A stretch of DNA of 64,000 bases from Roseococcus microcysteis. Its GTDB lineage: Bacteria; Pseudomonadota; Alphaproteobacteria; Acetobacterales; Acetobacteraceae. Below are positions 11,064 to 21,788 of the stretch, piece after piece; the first letter of the stretch is position 1, and every line of letters starts with the position of its first letter. The translations under genes and the position numbers were made by a program. The notes beneath the pieces are model-generated. The model saw only the letters and a list, made by a program, of their open reading frames with translations. It had not been told where the DNA came from and did not search any database. The DNA is taken from assembly GCF_014764365.1 (NCBI RefSeq), contig NZ_CP061718.1, positions 1,054,001 through 1,118,000 of the forward strand. The letters run 5' to 3'.

Positions 11064-12227
11064 TCAGCGCATGCCCACATCGCGCGGGTTGAAGCGGAAC
11101 ACGGCGTCGCGCAGCGCGGCCAGGCGGTCGGGCGGCAGGGGCATGGGGTTGCAGCGCGGGTCCAGCAGGGCGCGGCGGGCGGCCTCGAACACCATGCGGG
11201 CGCGCGGGTCGCTGGGCACCGCGCCATTGGGCGTCACCACGCGCACGATGCCCTGGGCGTCCACCTGCACGCGCAGCTCCACGATGATGTCGCGAAGATT
11301 GGGCGCGCCGGCATCCACCACCCAGCATTCGGCGATGCGGTCGGCGATGCCCGTGCGCTCACCGGCCGTGAGCGGCGCGGAGCCGGTGGGCGCGCCGCCA
11401 CCCCGCTGCGGGGCGCCCTGGGGCGGGCTCGGCCGGGCGCGGGGCGGTTCCTGCTGCTGCTGTTGCTGGCGCAGCCGTTCGAGGGTGTTCAGCACGCTCT
11501 GGCTGCGCTCCTCCGGCCGCGCCACGGGCGGCGTGCGGCCGGTGCCCGGCGTCTGCGCGGGCTGGGGCGGCGGCGGAGTCGGCGGCGGCGGCGTGGGCAG
11601 GGGCGGCGCGGGGGTGGGGCGCGCGGCGGCGGGCGGCGGCGGCGGGGTGGCCGGGCGCGGCGGGGTCGGCGCGGGGGTGGGCGGCGTGGGTTCCGGGCGC
11701 GGCGGCGTGGGCGCGGGCGGGGCCGGCGCGGGCGGCGGCGGCATGGGCAGCGCCTCCGCCACCTGCGCCGGAGCAGGCGCGGGCGTCGGCGGCGTGGGAG
11801 TCGCGGGCGTGGGCGGCGTCGCGGCCGGGGCGGGCGGCGTGGGCGTGGGCGGCGGCGGGGCCGGCAGCGCCACGGTCGGCGCGGGGGGCGTGGGCGCGGG
11901 CGGCGCGGCCGAAGCGGCAGGCGCGGGCGGCGGCGGAGGGGGTGGCGGCGGCGGGCTCGGTGTGGCTTGCGTCACCTCGGGCGCGGGCGGCTCCGGCGTG
12001 GGGGGCTGCGGGACGTTCTGCGGGGGCGCCGGGCTGGGCGCGGGCTCATCGCCCTGCGCCACCTGGGCGGGGGCGATGAGTTCCACCGCGATCGCCGTCT
12101 CACGCGGCTCCTCGAGCCGGCGCGAATCGAACTGGACCAAGGCGAGGCCGAGCAGCGCCAGGTGCAGGGCGAGCGACGCCCCCACCCACAGGCGAAACCG
12201 CCCCTCCTCCGTGGTCCCGAACGGCAT
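11064..12227 (-). CDS. tolA: Energy-transducing protein TolA (Pro-rich form)
   Basis: Couples the TolQR proton motor to Pal/TolB across the periplasm. The 387 residues contain one N-terminal membrane helix (about 14-27, [16 protein letters not shown]), a very long low-complexity region of repeated PxP, PPPP and APxP units (about 58-235), a short Gln/Arg-rich helix, and a C-terminal TonB/TolA-like domain (from about 285) with [11 protein letters not shown] and [16 protein letters not shown]. The central region is proline-rich like TonB rather than the Ala/Lys-rich helix of enterobacterial TolA. Position two bases after tolR and before tolB fixes the identity. Confidence 0.9.
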   Translation of the reverse strand: MPFGTTEEGRFRLWVGASLALHLALLGLALVQFDSRRLEEPRETAIAVELIAPAQVAQGDEPAPSPAPPQNVPQPPTPEPPAPEVTQATPSPPPPPPPPPPAPAASAAPPAPTPPAPTVALPAPPPPTPTPPAPAATPPTPATPTPPTPAPAPAQVAEALPMPPPPAPAPPAPTPPRPEPTPPTPAPTPPRPATPPPPPAAARPTPAPPLPTPPPPTPPPPQPAQTPGTGRTPPVARPEERSQSVLNTLERLRQQQQQQEPPRARPSPPQGAPQRGGGAPTGSAPLTAGERTGIADRIAECWVVDAGAPNLRDIIVELRVQVDAQGIVRVVTPNGAVPSDPRARMVFEAARRALLDPRCNPMPLPPDRLAALRDAVFRFNPRDVGMR

Positions 12228-12229
12228 GA

Positions 12230-12691
12230 TCAGCGGCGCGGCGCCGGCGCGGCCTGCTGCTGCTCGGCCAGCAGCGCCACGCGGCTGAACCCGCCCGCGC
12301 TGATCGTGCCCATCACCTCCATGACGCGGCCATAGGAGATGGCACGGTCACCGCGGACGAAGATGCGCGGCTCCGGCGTGCCCTCCGGCCGCGCCTGGGC
12401 GATGGCCTGCAGCCGGGCCACGAGGCCATCCAGCGGCACCTCGGTTTCCTGGAGATAGATGGCGCCCTCGCTGTTGACCGAGATGGTCAGCGGTTCCTGC
12501 TCCTGGTTCAGCGGCTGGGCGGCGGTGCGGGGCAGGTCCACGGGCACGCCCGTGGTCATCATGGGCGCCGCCACCATGAAGATGATCAGCAGCACCAGCA
12601 TCACGTCCACGAAGGGCGTCACGTTGATGTCCGACATGGGGCGGTAGCGGGAGCGGCCACCGCCGCCGCGCTTCATCAGGGGGCCTGCCAT
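12230..12691 (-). CDS. tolR: Tol system biopolymer transporter TolR (ExbD family)
   Basis: A subunit of the inner-membrane proton channel TolQR that powers TolA. 153 residues: a short Arg/Gly-rich cytoplasmic N-terminus, SDINVTPFVDVMLVLLIIFM containing the single helix with its essential aspartate, and a periplasmic domain ending in the family's VMEVMGTISAGGFSRVAL segment. Located four bases after tolQ and two before tolA, the canonical order. Confidence 0.96.
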   Translation of the reverse strand: MAGPLMKRGGGGRSRYRPMSDINVTPFVDVMLVLLIIFMVAAPMMTTGVPVDLPRTAAQPLNQEQEPLTISVNSEGAIYLQETEVPLDGLVARLQAIAQARPEGTPEPRIFVRGDRAISYGRVMEVMGTISAGGFSRVALLAEQQQAAPAPRR

Positions 12692-12695
12692 GGCG

Positions 12696-13430
12696 TTATT
12701 CCGCCGCGGCCCGGGGCGCCTGGGCGGCGGCCTCGGTCTGGCGGGCGAGGATGGCGCCGAATTCGGCCGCGAAACCCTCCAGCCGCCCGGCGAACTTGGC
12801 CGATTCGGAGGAGAGGCTGTTGTACAGGATCACGGCCGGGATGGCGGCGACGAGGCCGATGGCGGTGGCCAGCAGCGCCTCCGCGATGCCCGGCGCCACC
12901 ACGGCCAGGTTCGTGCTCTGCATGCCCGCGATGGCGGTGAAGCTGTTCATGATGCCCCAGACCGTGCCGAAGAGGCCGACGAAGGGCGCGGCCGAGCCGG
13001 TGGAGGCCAGGAAGGTCATCCGCTTCTCGATGCGTTCCATCTCACGCTGGATGGTGACGGACATGGCGCGCTCGACGCGTTCCTTGGTGCCGACCACCAG
13101 GAAGGGGCTGGTGCCCGCCTCGGTGCTGCGCCGCCATTCGCCCATGCCGGCCGAGAACACCGCCGCCAGCGGGTGCGTCGGCGCCTCGCCATGGCGCTTG
13201 TAGAGCTCATCCACGCTGCCGCCCTTCCAGAACTCGTCCTCGAAGGTGTCGGCGTCGCGCTTGGCGCGGCGGAGCTGGCCGTATTTGTCGAAGGCGATGG
13301 CCCAGACGATGATGGAGGCCAGCAGCAGCCCGATCATGACCGTCTTCACGACCCAGTCGGCCATCATGAAGAGGCCGAGCACCGACATGTCGTGCGTGGC
13401 GCCGAGCGCTGCGGTGGTCACGTTGTTCAC
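12696..13430 (-). CDS. tolQ: Tol system protein TolQ (MotA/TolQ/ExbB proton channel)
   Basis: Forms the proton channel with TolR. 244 residues with three membrane helices: about 22-42 (WVVKTVMIGLLLASIIVWAIA), about 140-160 (APFVGLFGTVWGIMNSF) and about 175-195 (EALLATAIGLVAAIPAVILYN). The GLFGTVWGIMNSFTAI and ATAIGLVAAIPAV motifs are family signatures. The start overlaps the ybgC stop by four bases. Confidence 0.96.
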   Translation of the reverse strand: MNNVTTAALGATHDMSVLGLFMMADWVVKTVMIGLLLASIIVWAIAFDKYGQLRRAKRDADTFEDEFWKGGSVDELYKRHGEAPTHPLAAVFSAGMGEWRRSTEAGTSPFLVVGTKERVERAMSVTIQREMERIEKRMTFLASTGSAAPFVGLFGTVWGIMNSFTAIAGMQSTNLAVVAPGIAEALLATAIGLVAAIPAVILYNSLSSESAKFAGRLEGFAAEFGAILARQTEAAAQAPRAAAE

Positions 13431-13859
13431 GGCGCGAGGCCTCCTTCGGCGGGACAGTCGGATATGCGGGCGCGGAGCGCGCCCAGCCAGGGTTCGGGCA
13501 ACCGGCGCGCGGACAAGGTGGCCTGGTCCACGCAGGCCAGCTTCACCTCGATGCGCACCAGCCTCTCCTCCCCCCGCCAGGCCTGCTGGTCGAGCAGGAG
13601 CGAGGCGGCCGCGCGGCGGATCCGGGTGATGATCACCAGCGAATCGTCGAGCCGCGCGGGCCGCTCATACTCCAGCGCGGCCCGTTTCACCACCAGGAAG
13701 CAGCCATGTTCTTCCTGCATCCGCGAATGCGGCAGGCCCATGTCACGCAGGGCCTCGGTCCGCGCCCGTTCGGCGAACCGGAGGTAGGCGGCGTGATAGA
13801 CGATGCCGCCCGCATCCGTGTCCTCGTAATAGACGCGGAGCGGGTGGCGATGGGCGAAG

Positions 13860-13867
<8 letters not shown>
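13427..13867 (-). CDS. ybgC: Tol-Pal-associated acyl-CoA thioesterase YbgC
   Basis: A hot-dog-fold thioesterase encoded ahead of tolQ in most proteobacteria; the E. coli enzyme acts on acyl-CoA and associates with phospholipid-synthesis proteins. 146 residues, with the 4-hydroxybenzoyl-CoA thioesterase-type signature [21 protein letters not shown] near residues 14-33, where the aspartate and tyrosine/histidine are catalytic. It overlaps ruvB by eight bases upstream and tolQ by four downstream. Confidence 0.94.
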
Positions 13868-14881
<1,014 letters not shown>

Positions 14882-14885
<4 letters not shown>

Positions 14886-15502
14886 CGCGCGCTCTCCCTG
14901 AGCGCCAGTGTGATCAGCGCGTTCAGCTCAACCCCCTCCCCCAGCAGCGCCTTGGCTCGCGCCACGGCCCGCTCCGCCTCCGGCCGCTTGAGGCCGAGGT
15001 TGGACAGCGCGCTGACCGCATCGGCCTCCACGCCCTGCGCCGGCAGGGGCGCGGCCAGCGCGGCCTCGCCCCCTTCCTCCGGCGTCGCGCGGCCCACCGC
15101 CCATTTCTGCATGGCGGGCTCGTCAATGATGCGGTTGGCGGTGGTCGGCCCAACCCCCTTGGCGGCCGAGAGCGCCTTGCGGTCCTTGGCCGCGATCACC
15201 CGCGCCAATTGCTCGGGCGAAAGGGTGGACAGCACCGCCAGCGCCGTCTTGGCGGCCACGTTCTTCACCTCGTTCAGCGCGCGGAAGGCCTCGCGCTCGG
15301 CCGCGTCCAGGAAGCCGTAGAGGGTGAGGCCCGTCTCGGCGGCGAAGCGCGCCTCCACCAGCAGGCGCTGCGTGCCCTCGCGCGCCGTCAGCCTATCCAG
15401 CGTCTTGCGCGAACAGGCGACGAGGTAGCCCACGCCCTGCACGTCCAGCACGCAATGCCCCTCCCCCGCCGACTGCACGCTCCCGGTCAGCGAGGCGATC
15501 AT
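14882..15502 (-). CDS. ruvA: Holliday junction binding protein RuvA
   Basis: Tetrameric junction-binding protein that loads RuvB. 206 residues: N-terminal OB fold beginning MIASLTGSV, central helix-hairpin-helix motifs ([20 protein letters not shown] and [13 protein letters not shown]), and a C-terminal UBA-like domain ([19 protein letters not shown]) that contacts RuvB. Overlaps ruvB and ruvC by four bases on each side. Confidence 0.97.
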
Positions 15503-16011
15503 GGCAGGGCCGCCAGCCGGGCCATCGCGGCCCGCGTGCCGCGGTGATGCGCGTGGCAGATGGCGATGGCCAGCGCATCGGCCGCATCCGCACGCTTCAG
15601 CACCGCCCCCGGCAGCAGGCGCTTCACCATGTCCTGCACCTGGATCTTGTCGGCATGGCCGGTGCCGACGACCGCACGCTTCACCTCCATGGCCTGGTAT
15701 TCGGCCACCGGCAGGCCGGCCAGCGCGGGCGCCAGCAACACCACGCCCCGCGCCTGGCCGAGCTTCAGCGCCGCGGCGGGGTTCTTGTTCACATAGGTGT
15801 GTTCCACCGCGGCCTCATCCGGCGTCCATTCGCCAATCAGCGCCGCCAGCGCCCGGTGCAACACCACCAGCCGCGCGGAGAGTTCCTCCCCGGCGCTGGT
15901 GCTGATGGCGCCGGCCGCGATGAAGCGCAGATGCGAACCGGCACTCTCCACCACGCCCCAGCCCGTATGGGTGAGGCCAGGGTCGAGCCCCAGGATGCGA
16001 ACCCCCGCCAG
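15499..16011 (-). CDS. ruvC: Crossover junction endodeoxyribonuclease RuvC, apparent CTG start
   Basis: Resolves Holliday junctions by symmetric nicking. The first ATG or GTG in frame would remove the catalytic LGLDPG segment and the next strand. Reading upstream gives VRILGLDPGLTHTGWG, the normal RuvC N-terminus, and the only start-like codon between it and the preceding in-frame stop (shared with the end of yebC) is CTG at 16011. With that start the protein has 170 residues, a usual length. Other catalytic acids are in EHTYVNKNP (Glu), and in KRADAADALAIAICH near the C-terminus (Asp). It begins three bases after the yebC stop and overlaps ruvA. Confidence 0.92.
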   Translation of the reverse strand: MAGVRILGLDPGLTHTGWGVVESAGSHLRFIAAGAISTSAGEELSARLVVLHRALAALIGEWTPDEAAVEHTYVNKNPAAALKLGQARGVVLLAPALAGLPVAEYQAMEVKRAVVGTGHADKIQVQDMVKRLLPGAVLKRADAADALAIAICHAHHRGTRAAMARLAALP

Positions 16012-16014
16012 CGG

Positions 16015-16761
16015 TCAGCCTTCGGAGAGCTTGGCCATCACGGCGTCGCTCACCTCGAAATTGGCATAGACGTTCTGCACGTCGTCATGGTCGTCCAGCG
16101 CCTCGATCAGCTTGAAGACGGCGGCGGCCCCTTCTTCGTCCAGCGGGACGGTCAGGTTGGGGCGCCAGTCGAGCCGGGCGGATTGCGCCTCGCCGAAGCG
16201 GGCCTCCAGCGCGTCGCGCACCGTGTTGAGGTCTTCGGGGGCGGAAAGGATTTCATGCGCCTCCTCTCCGCTGATCACATCCTGCGCGCCGGCTTCGATG
16301 GCAGCCTCCAGCACCGTGTCGGCATCGGCCACGGAGGCCGGGTAGCGCACCACCCCCAGCCGGTCGAACTGGAAGGCCACCGTCTCGCCCAGCGCGCCGC
16401 CATGCTTGCTGAACATGGAGCGCACGTCGCTCGCCGTGCGGTTGCGGTTGTCGGTCAGGCCCTCGACGATCAGCGCCACGCCGGCCGGGCCGCGGCCCTC
16501 GTAGCGGACCTCGGTGTAGTCCTCGCCCTGGCCCGCGCCGCTGGCCTTCTTGATGGCCCGCTCCACCGCATCCTTGGTCATGTTCGCCTGGCGGGCGGCG
16601 ATGAGGGCGGCGCGCAGGCGCGGGTTGAAGGCGGGGTCGGGCTGGCCCATCCGGGCCGCGACCGTGATCTCGCGCCCCAGCTTGGAGAAGATGCGGGCGC
16701 GCTTCGCGTCCTGCGCCCCCTTGCGGTGCATGATGTTCTTGAATTGCGAATGGCCGGCCAT
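16015..16761 (-). CDS. yebC: YebC/PmpR family regulatory or translation factor
   Basis: 248 residues starting [22 protein letters not shown], the family's near-invariant N-terminus; the frame stays open further upstream but that part overlaps the divergent gene and is not homologous. YebC proteins have been described as DNA-binding regulators and more recently as factors that ease ribosome stalling at proline-rich stretches. That role would fit a neighbourhood containing the proline-rich TolA (inference). It is the first gene of the run yebC-ruvC-ruvA-ruvB, the same order as in E. coli. Confidence 0.96.
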   Translation of the reverse strand: MAGHSQFKNIMHRKGAQDAKRARIFSKLGREITVAARMGQPDPAFNPRLRAALIAARQANMTKDAVERAIKKASGAGQGEDYTEVRYEGRGPAGVALIVEGLTDNRNRTASDVRSMFSKHGGALGETVAFQFDRLGVVRYPASVADADTVLEAAIEAGAQDVISGEEAHEILSAPEDLNTVRDALEARFGEAQSARLDWRPNLTVPLDEEGAAAVFKLIEALDDHDDVQNVYANFEVSDAVMAKLSEG

Positions 16762-16830
16762 GGCAAACTTCAGATATTGGTGGAAGAGATTGATATAGCG
16801 GCCCGCGCCCCATTGCGCCACCATGCGCCC

Positions 16831-17457
16831 ATGGACGCCCACATCCCCGACCCGCACCGCATCTCCACCCTGGCCGAGCTGGAGGCGCTCTACGGCCCCG
16901 TTTCCGAGATCGCGCAGAACAAGGTGACGGACCGGGTGGACGCCAAGACCGCCGCCTTCATCGCCGCCAGCCCCTTCGTGCTGCTGGGCACCAACGGGGC
17001 GCGCGGCCTGCACATCACGCCCCGCGGCGACGCGCCCGGCTTCGTGACGGTGGCGGACCCGCACACCCTCATCCTGCCCGACCGGCGCGGCAACAACCGC
17101 ATTGATGCCCTGCGCGACCTGATGGAGGACAACCGCGTCTCCCTGCTCTTCCTCGTGCCCGGGGTGGCGGAGACGCTGCGCGTCCATGGCACCGCCCACA
17201 TCACCACCGACCCCGCGCTGCGCGCCGCCCATATGGCCCAGGGGAAGGAGCCGGCAACGCTGCTGGTGATCGCGGTGCAGGACCTCTTCATGCAATGCGC
17301 CAAGGCGCTGATGCGCTCGAAGCTGTGGGATGGGCGCAAGCGGCCGGAGGGCGTGCCGACCATGGGGCAGTTGCTCGCCAGCCAGATGGCCGGCCGCGTG
17401 GCGGCGGATGAGGTGGACGCCAGCTATCCGGAGCGGATCAAGGCCACCATGTATTGA
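16831..17457 (+). CDS. Pyridoxamine 5'-phosphate oxidase-family flavoprotein
   Basis: 208 residues with the split-barrel flavin-reductase-like fold: [56 protein letters not shown] and [13 protein letters not shown] match the FMN-binding segments of PPOX-like proteins of the MSMEG_1061 type. It probably binds FMN; the substrate is not evident, and similar proteins are not true PdxH enzymes. The ATG at 16831 starts [24 protein letters not shown], typical of the subfamily. Transcribed divergently from yebC with 69 bases between, and converging on the MFS gene with one base between the stops. Confidence 0.85.
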   Translation: MDAHIPDPHRISTLAELEALYGPVSEIAQNKVTDRVDAKTAAFIAASPFVLLGTNGARGLHITPRGDAPGFVTVADPHTLILPDRRGNNRIDALRDLMEDNRVSLLFLVPGVAETLRVHGTAHITTDPALRAAHMAQGKEPATLLVIAVQDLFMQCAKALMRSKLWDGRKRPEGVPTMGQLLASQMAGRVAADEVDASYPERIKATMY

Positions 17458-17458
17458 G

Positions 17459-18649
17459 CTATCCCCGCGGCAGGAAGCGATACCCCGCCATGCCCGCCGC
17501 CAGCGCCGCCCCCAAAAGCAAAAAACCCGCCCGATAGCCGGCCGGCGTCAGGCCGAACCCGTCCAGCGCCACCCCCACCAGCACCGGCAGCAGCGCCGAG
17601 CCCAGCACCTGCGCCAGGTTGACCGTGGTGACGCCCCGCCCCACCCGATGCTCCGGAAACAGCCCCCTGCCCTGCGTCACCAGCAGGATGGGATAGGCCG
17701 AGAAGAAGCACACCCCCACCAGCAACCCCGCCGCCGGCCAGAGCGCCAGGCCGGGCCAGGCCAAGGCCAGCAGCGCCACCAGCGCGACCCCCGCCATGGC
17801 GAGCACCGTGCGCTCCCGCCCCAGCCGGCGCTCGATCAGGGGCAGGGCCAATTGCCCGGCCGGCACGGCCAGCCCCATGGCCAGCAGCACCGCCCCGCGC
17901 GCGGCGGGGTCGAGGCCATGCACATCGTTCAGATAGGGCCCGGCCCAGAGGGCCAGCAGCGTCGCCATCACGCCATAGCCCACCATGTGCAGCGCCAGGA
18001 TGCGCGGCAGGCCAGGCGTGGCCCAGACCTGGAACTGCCCGGCCAGCACTTCGGCCAGCGTCTCGCGCGGGGCCAGGCGGGGGGCCGTACCGGGCGGGTC
18101 ATCGGCCGCGAAGCGCCACCACAGCAGGCCCAGCATCAGGGTCAGCCCCGCCGACGCCCCATAGGCCCCGCGCCAGCCGATCACACCCGAGACCACCGCC
18201 AGCGGCGCCCCTGCGGCCAGGATGCCCAACTGGCTCCAGGCGAAGATGCGCGCCACCGCCCCCGTCATGGCCGGCCCCCGGTGCCAGCGCCCGGCCAGCA
18301 CCACCACCGACATGAAGCTGGCCGCGCAGCCCAGCCCCAGCAGGAAGCGCGCGGCGAGGAATTGCCCGCCATCCTGCGCCAGCGCCTGCAACAGCGCGGC
18401 CGGCACGGCCAGGGCGGTGAGCGCCAGCACGAGGCGCCGCGGCCCCATCCGGTCGAGCGCCACGCCCACCGGAATCTGCGCCAGCAGCAGCGCCCCGAAG
18501 AAGGCGGTGTTGGCGGCCCCCAGCGCACCGGGCCCCATGCCGAGATCGGCCGCCAGCTCCGGCGCCACCACCCCCACCGCCGCGCGATGGAACTGGGACA
18601 CCACCGTCATGCCCGCGAGCGCCACGCCCAGCCGCGCCGAAGGACTCAC
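17459..18649 (-). CDS. MFS transporter
   Basis: A 396-residue major facilitator superfamily protein with 12 predicted helices. The N-terminal half has [18 protein letters not shown] and [17 protein letters not shown], where the loop 2-3 motif (GxxxDRxGxRR) is clear. The GTG start at 18649 overlaps the stop of the ArsR-type gene (GTGA); an upstream in-frame ATG at 18700 lies within that gene and encodes an Arg-rich shadow. Co-expression with the regulator suggests an exported or imported effector, but the substrate is unknown. Confidence 0.85.
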   Translation of the reverse strand: MSPSARLGVALAGMTVVSQFHRAAVGVVAPELAADLGMGPGALGAANTAFFGALLLAQIPVGVALDRMGPRRLVLALTALAVPAALLQALAQDGGQFLAARFLLGLGCAASFMSVVVLAGRWHRGPAMTGAVARIFAWSQLGILAAGAPLAVVSGVIGWRGAYGASAGLTLMLGLLWWRFAADDPPGTAPRLAPRETLAEVLAGQFQVWATPGLPRILALHMVGYGVMATLLALWAGPYLNDVHGLDPAARGAVLLAMGLAVPAGQLALPLIERRLGRERTVLAMAGVALVALLALAWPGLALWPAAGLLVGVCFFSAYPILLVTQGRGLFPEHRVGRGVTTVNLAQVLGSALLPVLVGVALDGFGLTPAGYRAGFLLLGAALAAGMAGYRFLPRG

Positions 18650-19338
18650 GCCGCCAGCCCGAACTCGGCGGCGAGCGCCCGCCGCCCCTCGGGCGTGCAT
18701 TCCAGGCGGCGGCGGCGCAGGGCCTCGTCGGCGCGGGGCTCGATGCGGTTCAGCCAGCGGCGGCGCAGCAGCAGGGAGGTGACCTCGCGCCCCAGCCCGC
18801 CCGAGAGGTGTGGCCGGCGTTCGGACCAGTCCATGCAGTCACAGGCGAAGCGGGGGGCGGCGCGGGCGGCGGCGAGGTCCACGCCGAGTTCCGTGAAGCG
18901 CGCCTCGCCCCGCGCCGTGGTGGCCCAGCCGCCGGGGGCGGGTTCCAGCCAGCCATCTTCCGTCAGGCGGGCGTAGAGGGCCACGCCAAGCCGCCCCGCC
19001 AGGTGGTGCCAGCACAGGCGCCCCGTGCGGAAGGCCTCGCCATGCGGCCAGGGGGGCCGCACCGAAACGGCGGGGCGCGCGAGGCAGAGCAGGGTTTCCA
19101 GCGCCGCCGCCACCTCTTCCCCACCCAGCGCGAAATAGCGGTGGCGGCCCTGGGCATGGACGCGCAGCAGCCCCGCCTCGACCAGCGCCTTGAGGTGCGA
19201 GGAGGCCGCCGGCGCGCCGATGCCGGCCACGCGGGCGAGTTCGCCGGCCGTCAGCGCCTCGCCCGGGAGCAGGGCCTGGAGCATGGCGGCGCGGGAGGGG
19301 TCGCCGATCAGGGCGGCGATGGCGGCGAGGCTGGACAT
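18646..19338 (-). CDS. ArsR-type winged-helix regulator with C-terminal extension
   Basis: 230 residues. The N-terminal 90 form an ArsR/SmtB-like winged helix: LIGDPSRAAMLQALL, GELARVAGIGAPAASSHLKALVEAGLL with the recognition helix, and RHRYFALGGEEV. The remaining 140 residues hold no catalytic motif I recognise; they include a DCMDWSERRPHLSGGLG segment found in longer regulators of this group, and no obvious metal-binding cysteine pair. Coupled to the downstream MFS transporter by a four-base overlap, so it probably controls that transporter and itself. The inducer is unknown. Confidence 0.85.
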   Translation of the reverse strand: MSSLAAIAALIGDPSRAAMLQALLPGEALTAGELARVAGIGAPAASSHLKALVEAGLLRVHAQGRHRYFALGGEEVAAALETLLCLARPAVSVRPPWPHGEAFRTGRLCWHHLAGRLGVALYARLTEDGWLEPAPGGWATTARGEARFTELGVDLAAARAAPRFACDCMDWSERRPHLSGGLGREVTSLLLRRRWLNRIEPRADEALRRRRLECTPEGRRALAAEFGLAA

Positions 19339-19390
19339 GTGCGGAGGATAGGATGCGCCCCGCGCATCGGTTTCGGCCAGCCCCGAAGGG

Positions 19391-19909
19391 TCAGGCCAGG
19401 CTCTCGTAGACCAGCATGTTGTGGCCGCGATGCGGGAATTCGGCGCAGAGCGTCATCCCGCAATCGGTGAGCACCGCGCGCGAGGCGAGGTTGGTCTCCC
19501 GCGCCACGCCGATGATGCGGGGCAGGCCCGCCGCATGCCCGAAATCCAGCGCCGCGCGGGCCGCTTCGCGCGCATAGCCCTTGCCGCGGCAATGCGGCCA
19601 GAGGGCGAAGCGCACGGCCACGCCGCGCCCGTCCGGCCGTTCCATCAACCCCGTGATGCCCAGGAATTCGCCCGTGCCGCGCTCGAAGACCGACCAGGTG
19701 CCGTAGCCGCGCACCTGCCAGAAATCCATGTCGTCCTCGAGTTCCTCGCGCGTGCGCTCGGGCGAGCGGGTGCCGTGCAGCATGTAGCCGAACACGGCCT
19801 CATCCCCCTTGAGGCGAATGAGGTCCGGCAAATGCTCCGGCCCCGGCGGCAGCAGGGACAGGCGCGGCGTCGTGACCGTGCGCGGCGCACGGAAAAGCTG
19901 GTGCGTCAT
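19391..19909 (-). CDS. GNAT-family N-acetyltransferase (RimJ/RimL-like)
   Basis: 172 residues starting MTHQLFRAPRTVTTPRLSLLPP, the typical entry of RimJ/RimL-like acetyltransferases. The acetyl-CoA pyrophosphate-binding motif is WPHCRGKGYAREAARAALDFG, followed by RIIGVARETNLASRAVLTDCGM. It transfers acetyl from acetyl-CoA to an amine, possibly a protein N-terminus or small molecule; the substrate is not shown. A longer frame upstream to 20038 lacks homology. Separate from ettA by 161 bases containing a hairpin. Confidence 0.87.
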   Translation of the reverse strand: MTHQLFRAPRTVTTPRLSLLPPGPEHLPDLIRLKGDEAVFGYMLHGTRSPERTREELEDDMDFWQVRGYGTWSVFERGTGEFLGITGLMERPDGRGVAVRFALWPHCRGKGYAREAARAALDFGHAAGLPRIIGVARETNLASRAVLTDCGMTLCAEFPHRGHNMLVYESLA

Positions 19910-19971
19910 GACGTCCCCAGAGGAACAGAAAAGAACAGGCGCGCCCCACCCACGCGCCCGCGTGCCAAGGC

Positions 19972-19990
19972 GGCGCGGCTTTGCCGCGCC
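19972..19990. terminator. Possible terminator hairpin downstream of ettA
   Basis: Stem GGCGCGG (19972-19978) and CCGCGCC (19984-19990) with a five-base loop, located about 80 bases beyond the ettA stop on the minus strand. No strong T-run follows, so factor-independent termination is uncertain. Confidence 0.35.
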
Positions 19991-20070
19991 AACTGGTGCG
20001 CCTGCGCAGGAAAGGCGCCAAGACCGGGGCCCCCGCAAAGGCGCCGAAGGCGACTTTGTGGGGAGAACGC

Positions 20071-21750
20071 CTAGCGCTCCAGAGGACGATACTTGATCCG
20101 GTGCGGCTGGTCCGCATCCTTGCCCAGGCGCCGCTTCTTGTCCGCCTCATAGGCCTGGAAGTTGCCCTCGAACCATTCGACATGGCTGTCGCCCTCGAAG
20201 GCCAGGATATGCGTGGCGAGACGATCGAGGAACCAGCGGTCGTGGCTGATGACGACCACGCAGCCGGCGAACTCCATCAGCGCCTCTTCCAAGGCGCGCA
20301 GCGTGTCCACGTCGAGGTCGTTGGTCGGCTCGTCGAGCAGCAGCACGTTGTGCGGCGTGCGCAGCATCTTGGCCAGGTGCACCCGGTTGCGCTCACCGCC
20401 CGAGAGCACCCCCACGCGCTTCTGCTGGTCCGCGCCCTTGAAGTTGAAGGCGGCGGTGTAGGCGCGCGACGGGATGGAGCGCTTGCCGATGTTGATCACA
20501 TCATCGCCGCCCGAGATTTCCTGCCAGACCGACTTCTTGTCATCCAGGCTGTCGCGCGACTGGTCCACATAGCCGAGCTGCACCGTCTCGCCGATGCGCA
20601 AGGACCCGGCATCGGGCTCCTCATTGCCCGTGATCATGCGGAAGAGCGTGGTCTTGCCCGCGCCGTTCGGCCCGATGACGCCCACGATGCCACCGGGCGG
20701 CAGCTTGAAGGAGAGGTCGTCAATCAGCAGGCGGTTGCCATAGGCCTTCCGCAGCCCCTCGGCCTCGATGACGGTGTTGCCCAGGCGCGGCGGCGGCGAG
20801 ATGAGGATTTCGAGCTCCCCGGGGCCACGCTCCTGGCTCTTTTCCAGCAGTTCCTCGTAGCGCTGGATGCGCGCCTTGCTCTTGGCCTGGCGGGCGGAGG
20901 GGCTGCGCCCGATCCACTCCTGCTCCTGCGCGAGCGCCCGGATGCGGGCCTGGTCCTCGCGGTTCTCCTGCTCCAGCCGCTTGCGCTTCTGGTCGAGATA
21001 GGCCGAGTAGTTGCCCTGGTAGGGGAAGCCGCGGCCGCGATCCACTTCCAGGATCCAGTTGGTCACATTGTCCAGGAAGTAGCGGTCGTGGGTAACCACC
21101 AGCACCGCGCCCGGATATTCCCGCAGCGTGGTCTCCAGCCAGGACACGCTTTCGGCGTCCAGGTGGTTGGTGGGCTCGTCCAGCAGCAGCAGGTCGGGCT
21201 TTTCCAGCAGCAGCCGGCACAGCGCCACGCGCCGGCGCTCGCCGCCCGAGAGGTTGGTCACGGCGCTGTCCGCCGGCGGGCAGCGCAGCGCGTCCAGCGC
21301 GATGTCCACGCGGCGATCGATGTCCCAGCCATCGGCGGCGTCGATCGCCTCCTGCAGGCGGCCCTGCTCGGCGAGGAGGTCGTTCATCTCGTCCTCCTCC
21401 ATCGGCTCGGCGAATTTTTCCGAAATCTCGTTGAAGCGCTTGAGCTGGGCTTCAAGCTCGGTGAAGGCGGCGCGGACGTTCTCGCCCACCGTCTTGTCGG
21501 GGTCGAGCTGCGGCTCCTGGCTGAGGTAGCCCACGCGCGCGCCCTCGGCCGCCCAGGCCTCGCCGCCGTAATCCGTGTCCTGCCCGGCCATGATGCGCAT
21601 GAGCGTGGACTTGCCGGCCCCGTTCGGGCCGAGCACGCCGATCTTGGCGTCGGGGAGGAAGGAGAGGGTGATGCCTTTGAACACCTCGCGCCCACCGGGA
21701 TAGCTCTTGGTGAGGTCCTTCATCACATAGACATACTGGTAGGCGGGCAT
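20071..21750 (-). CDS. ettA: Energy-dependent translational throttle protein EttA (ABC-F)
   Basis: An ABC-F ATPase that binds the ribosomal E site and gates entry into elongation according to ATP/ADP ratio in E. coli. 559 residues, full length, with two ABC modules and no membrane helices. First Walker A GPNGAGKST (41-49), ABC signature LSGGERRRVAL, Walker B LLLLDEPTNHLD; second Walker A GPNGAGKTT, signature LSGGERNRVHL and VLLLDEPTNDLD. The start MPAYQYVYVMKDLTKSYPGG is the family's usual beginning. It stands alone on the minus strand. Confidence 0.95.
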   Translation of the reverse strand: MPAYQYVYVMKDLTKSYPGGREVFKGITLSFLPDAKIGVLGPNGAGKSTLMRIMAGQDTDYGGEAWAAEGARVGYLSQEPQLDPDKTVGENVRAAFTELEAQLKRFNEISEKFAEPMEEDEMNDLLAEQGRLQEAIDAADGWDIDRRVDIALDALRCPPADSAVTNLSGGERRRVALCRLLLEKPDLLLLDEPTNHLDAESVSWLETTLREYPGAVLVVTHDRYFLDNVTNWILEVDRGRGFPYQGNYSAYLDQKRKRLEQENREDQARIRALAQEQEWIGRSPSARQAKSKARIQRYEELLEKSQERGPGELEILISPPPRLGNTVIEAEGLRKAYGNRLLIDDLSFKLPPGGIVGVIGPNGAGKTTLFRMITGNEEPDAGSLRIGETVQLGYVDQSRDSLDDKKSVWQEISGGDDVINIGKRSIPSRAYTAAFNFKGADQQKRVGVLSGGERNRVHLAKMLRTPHNVLLLDEPTNDLDVDTLRALEEALMEFAGCVVVISHDRWFLDRLATHILAFEGDSHVEWFEGNFQAYEADKKRRLGKDADQPHRIKYRPLER

Positions 21751-21788
21751 GGCAATTCCTGTCGGCGCGAAGGGGGGTTGGCGCCGTT

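Noticed and set aside
11540-12020. Gly/Arg-rich repeat protein on the plus strand opposite tolA
   Set aside because: It is the complement of the PxP repeats of TolA and has no independent start signal or homology.
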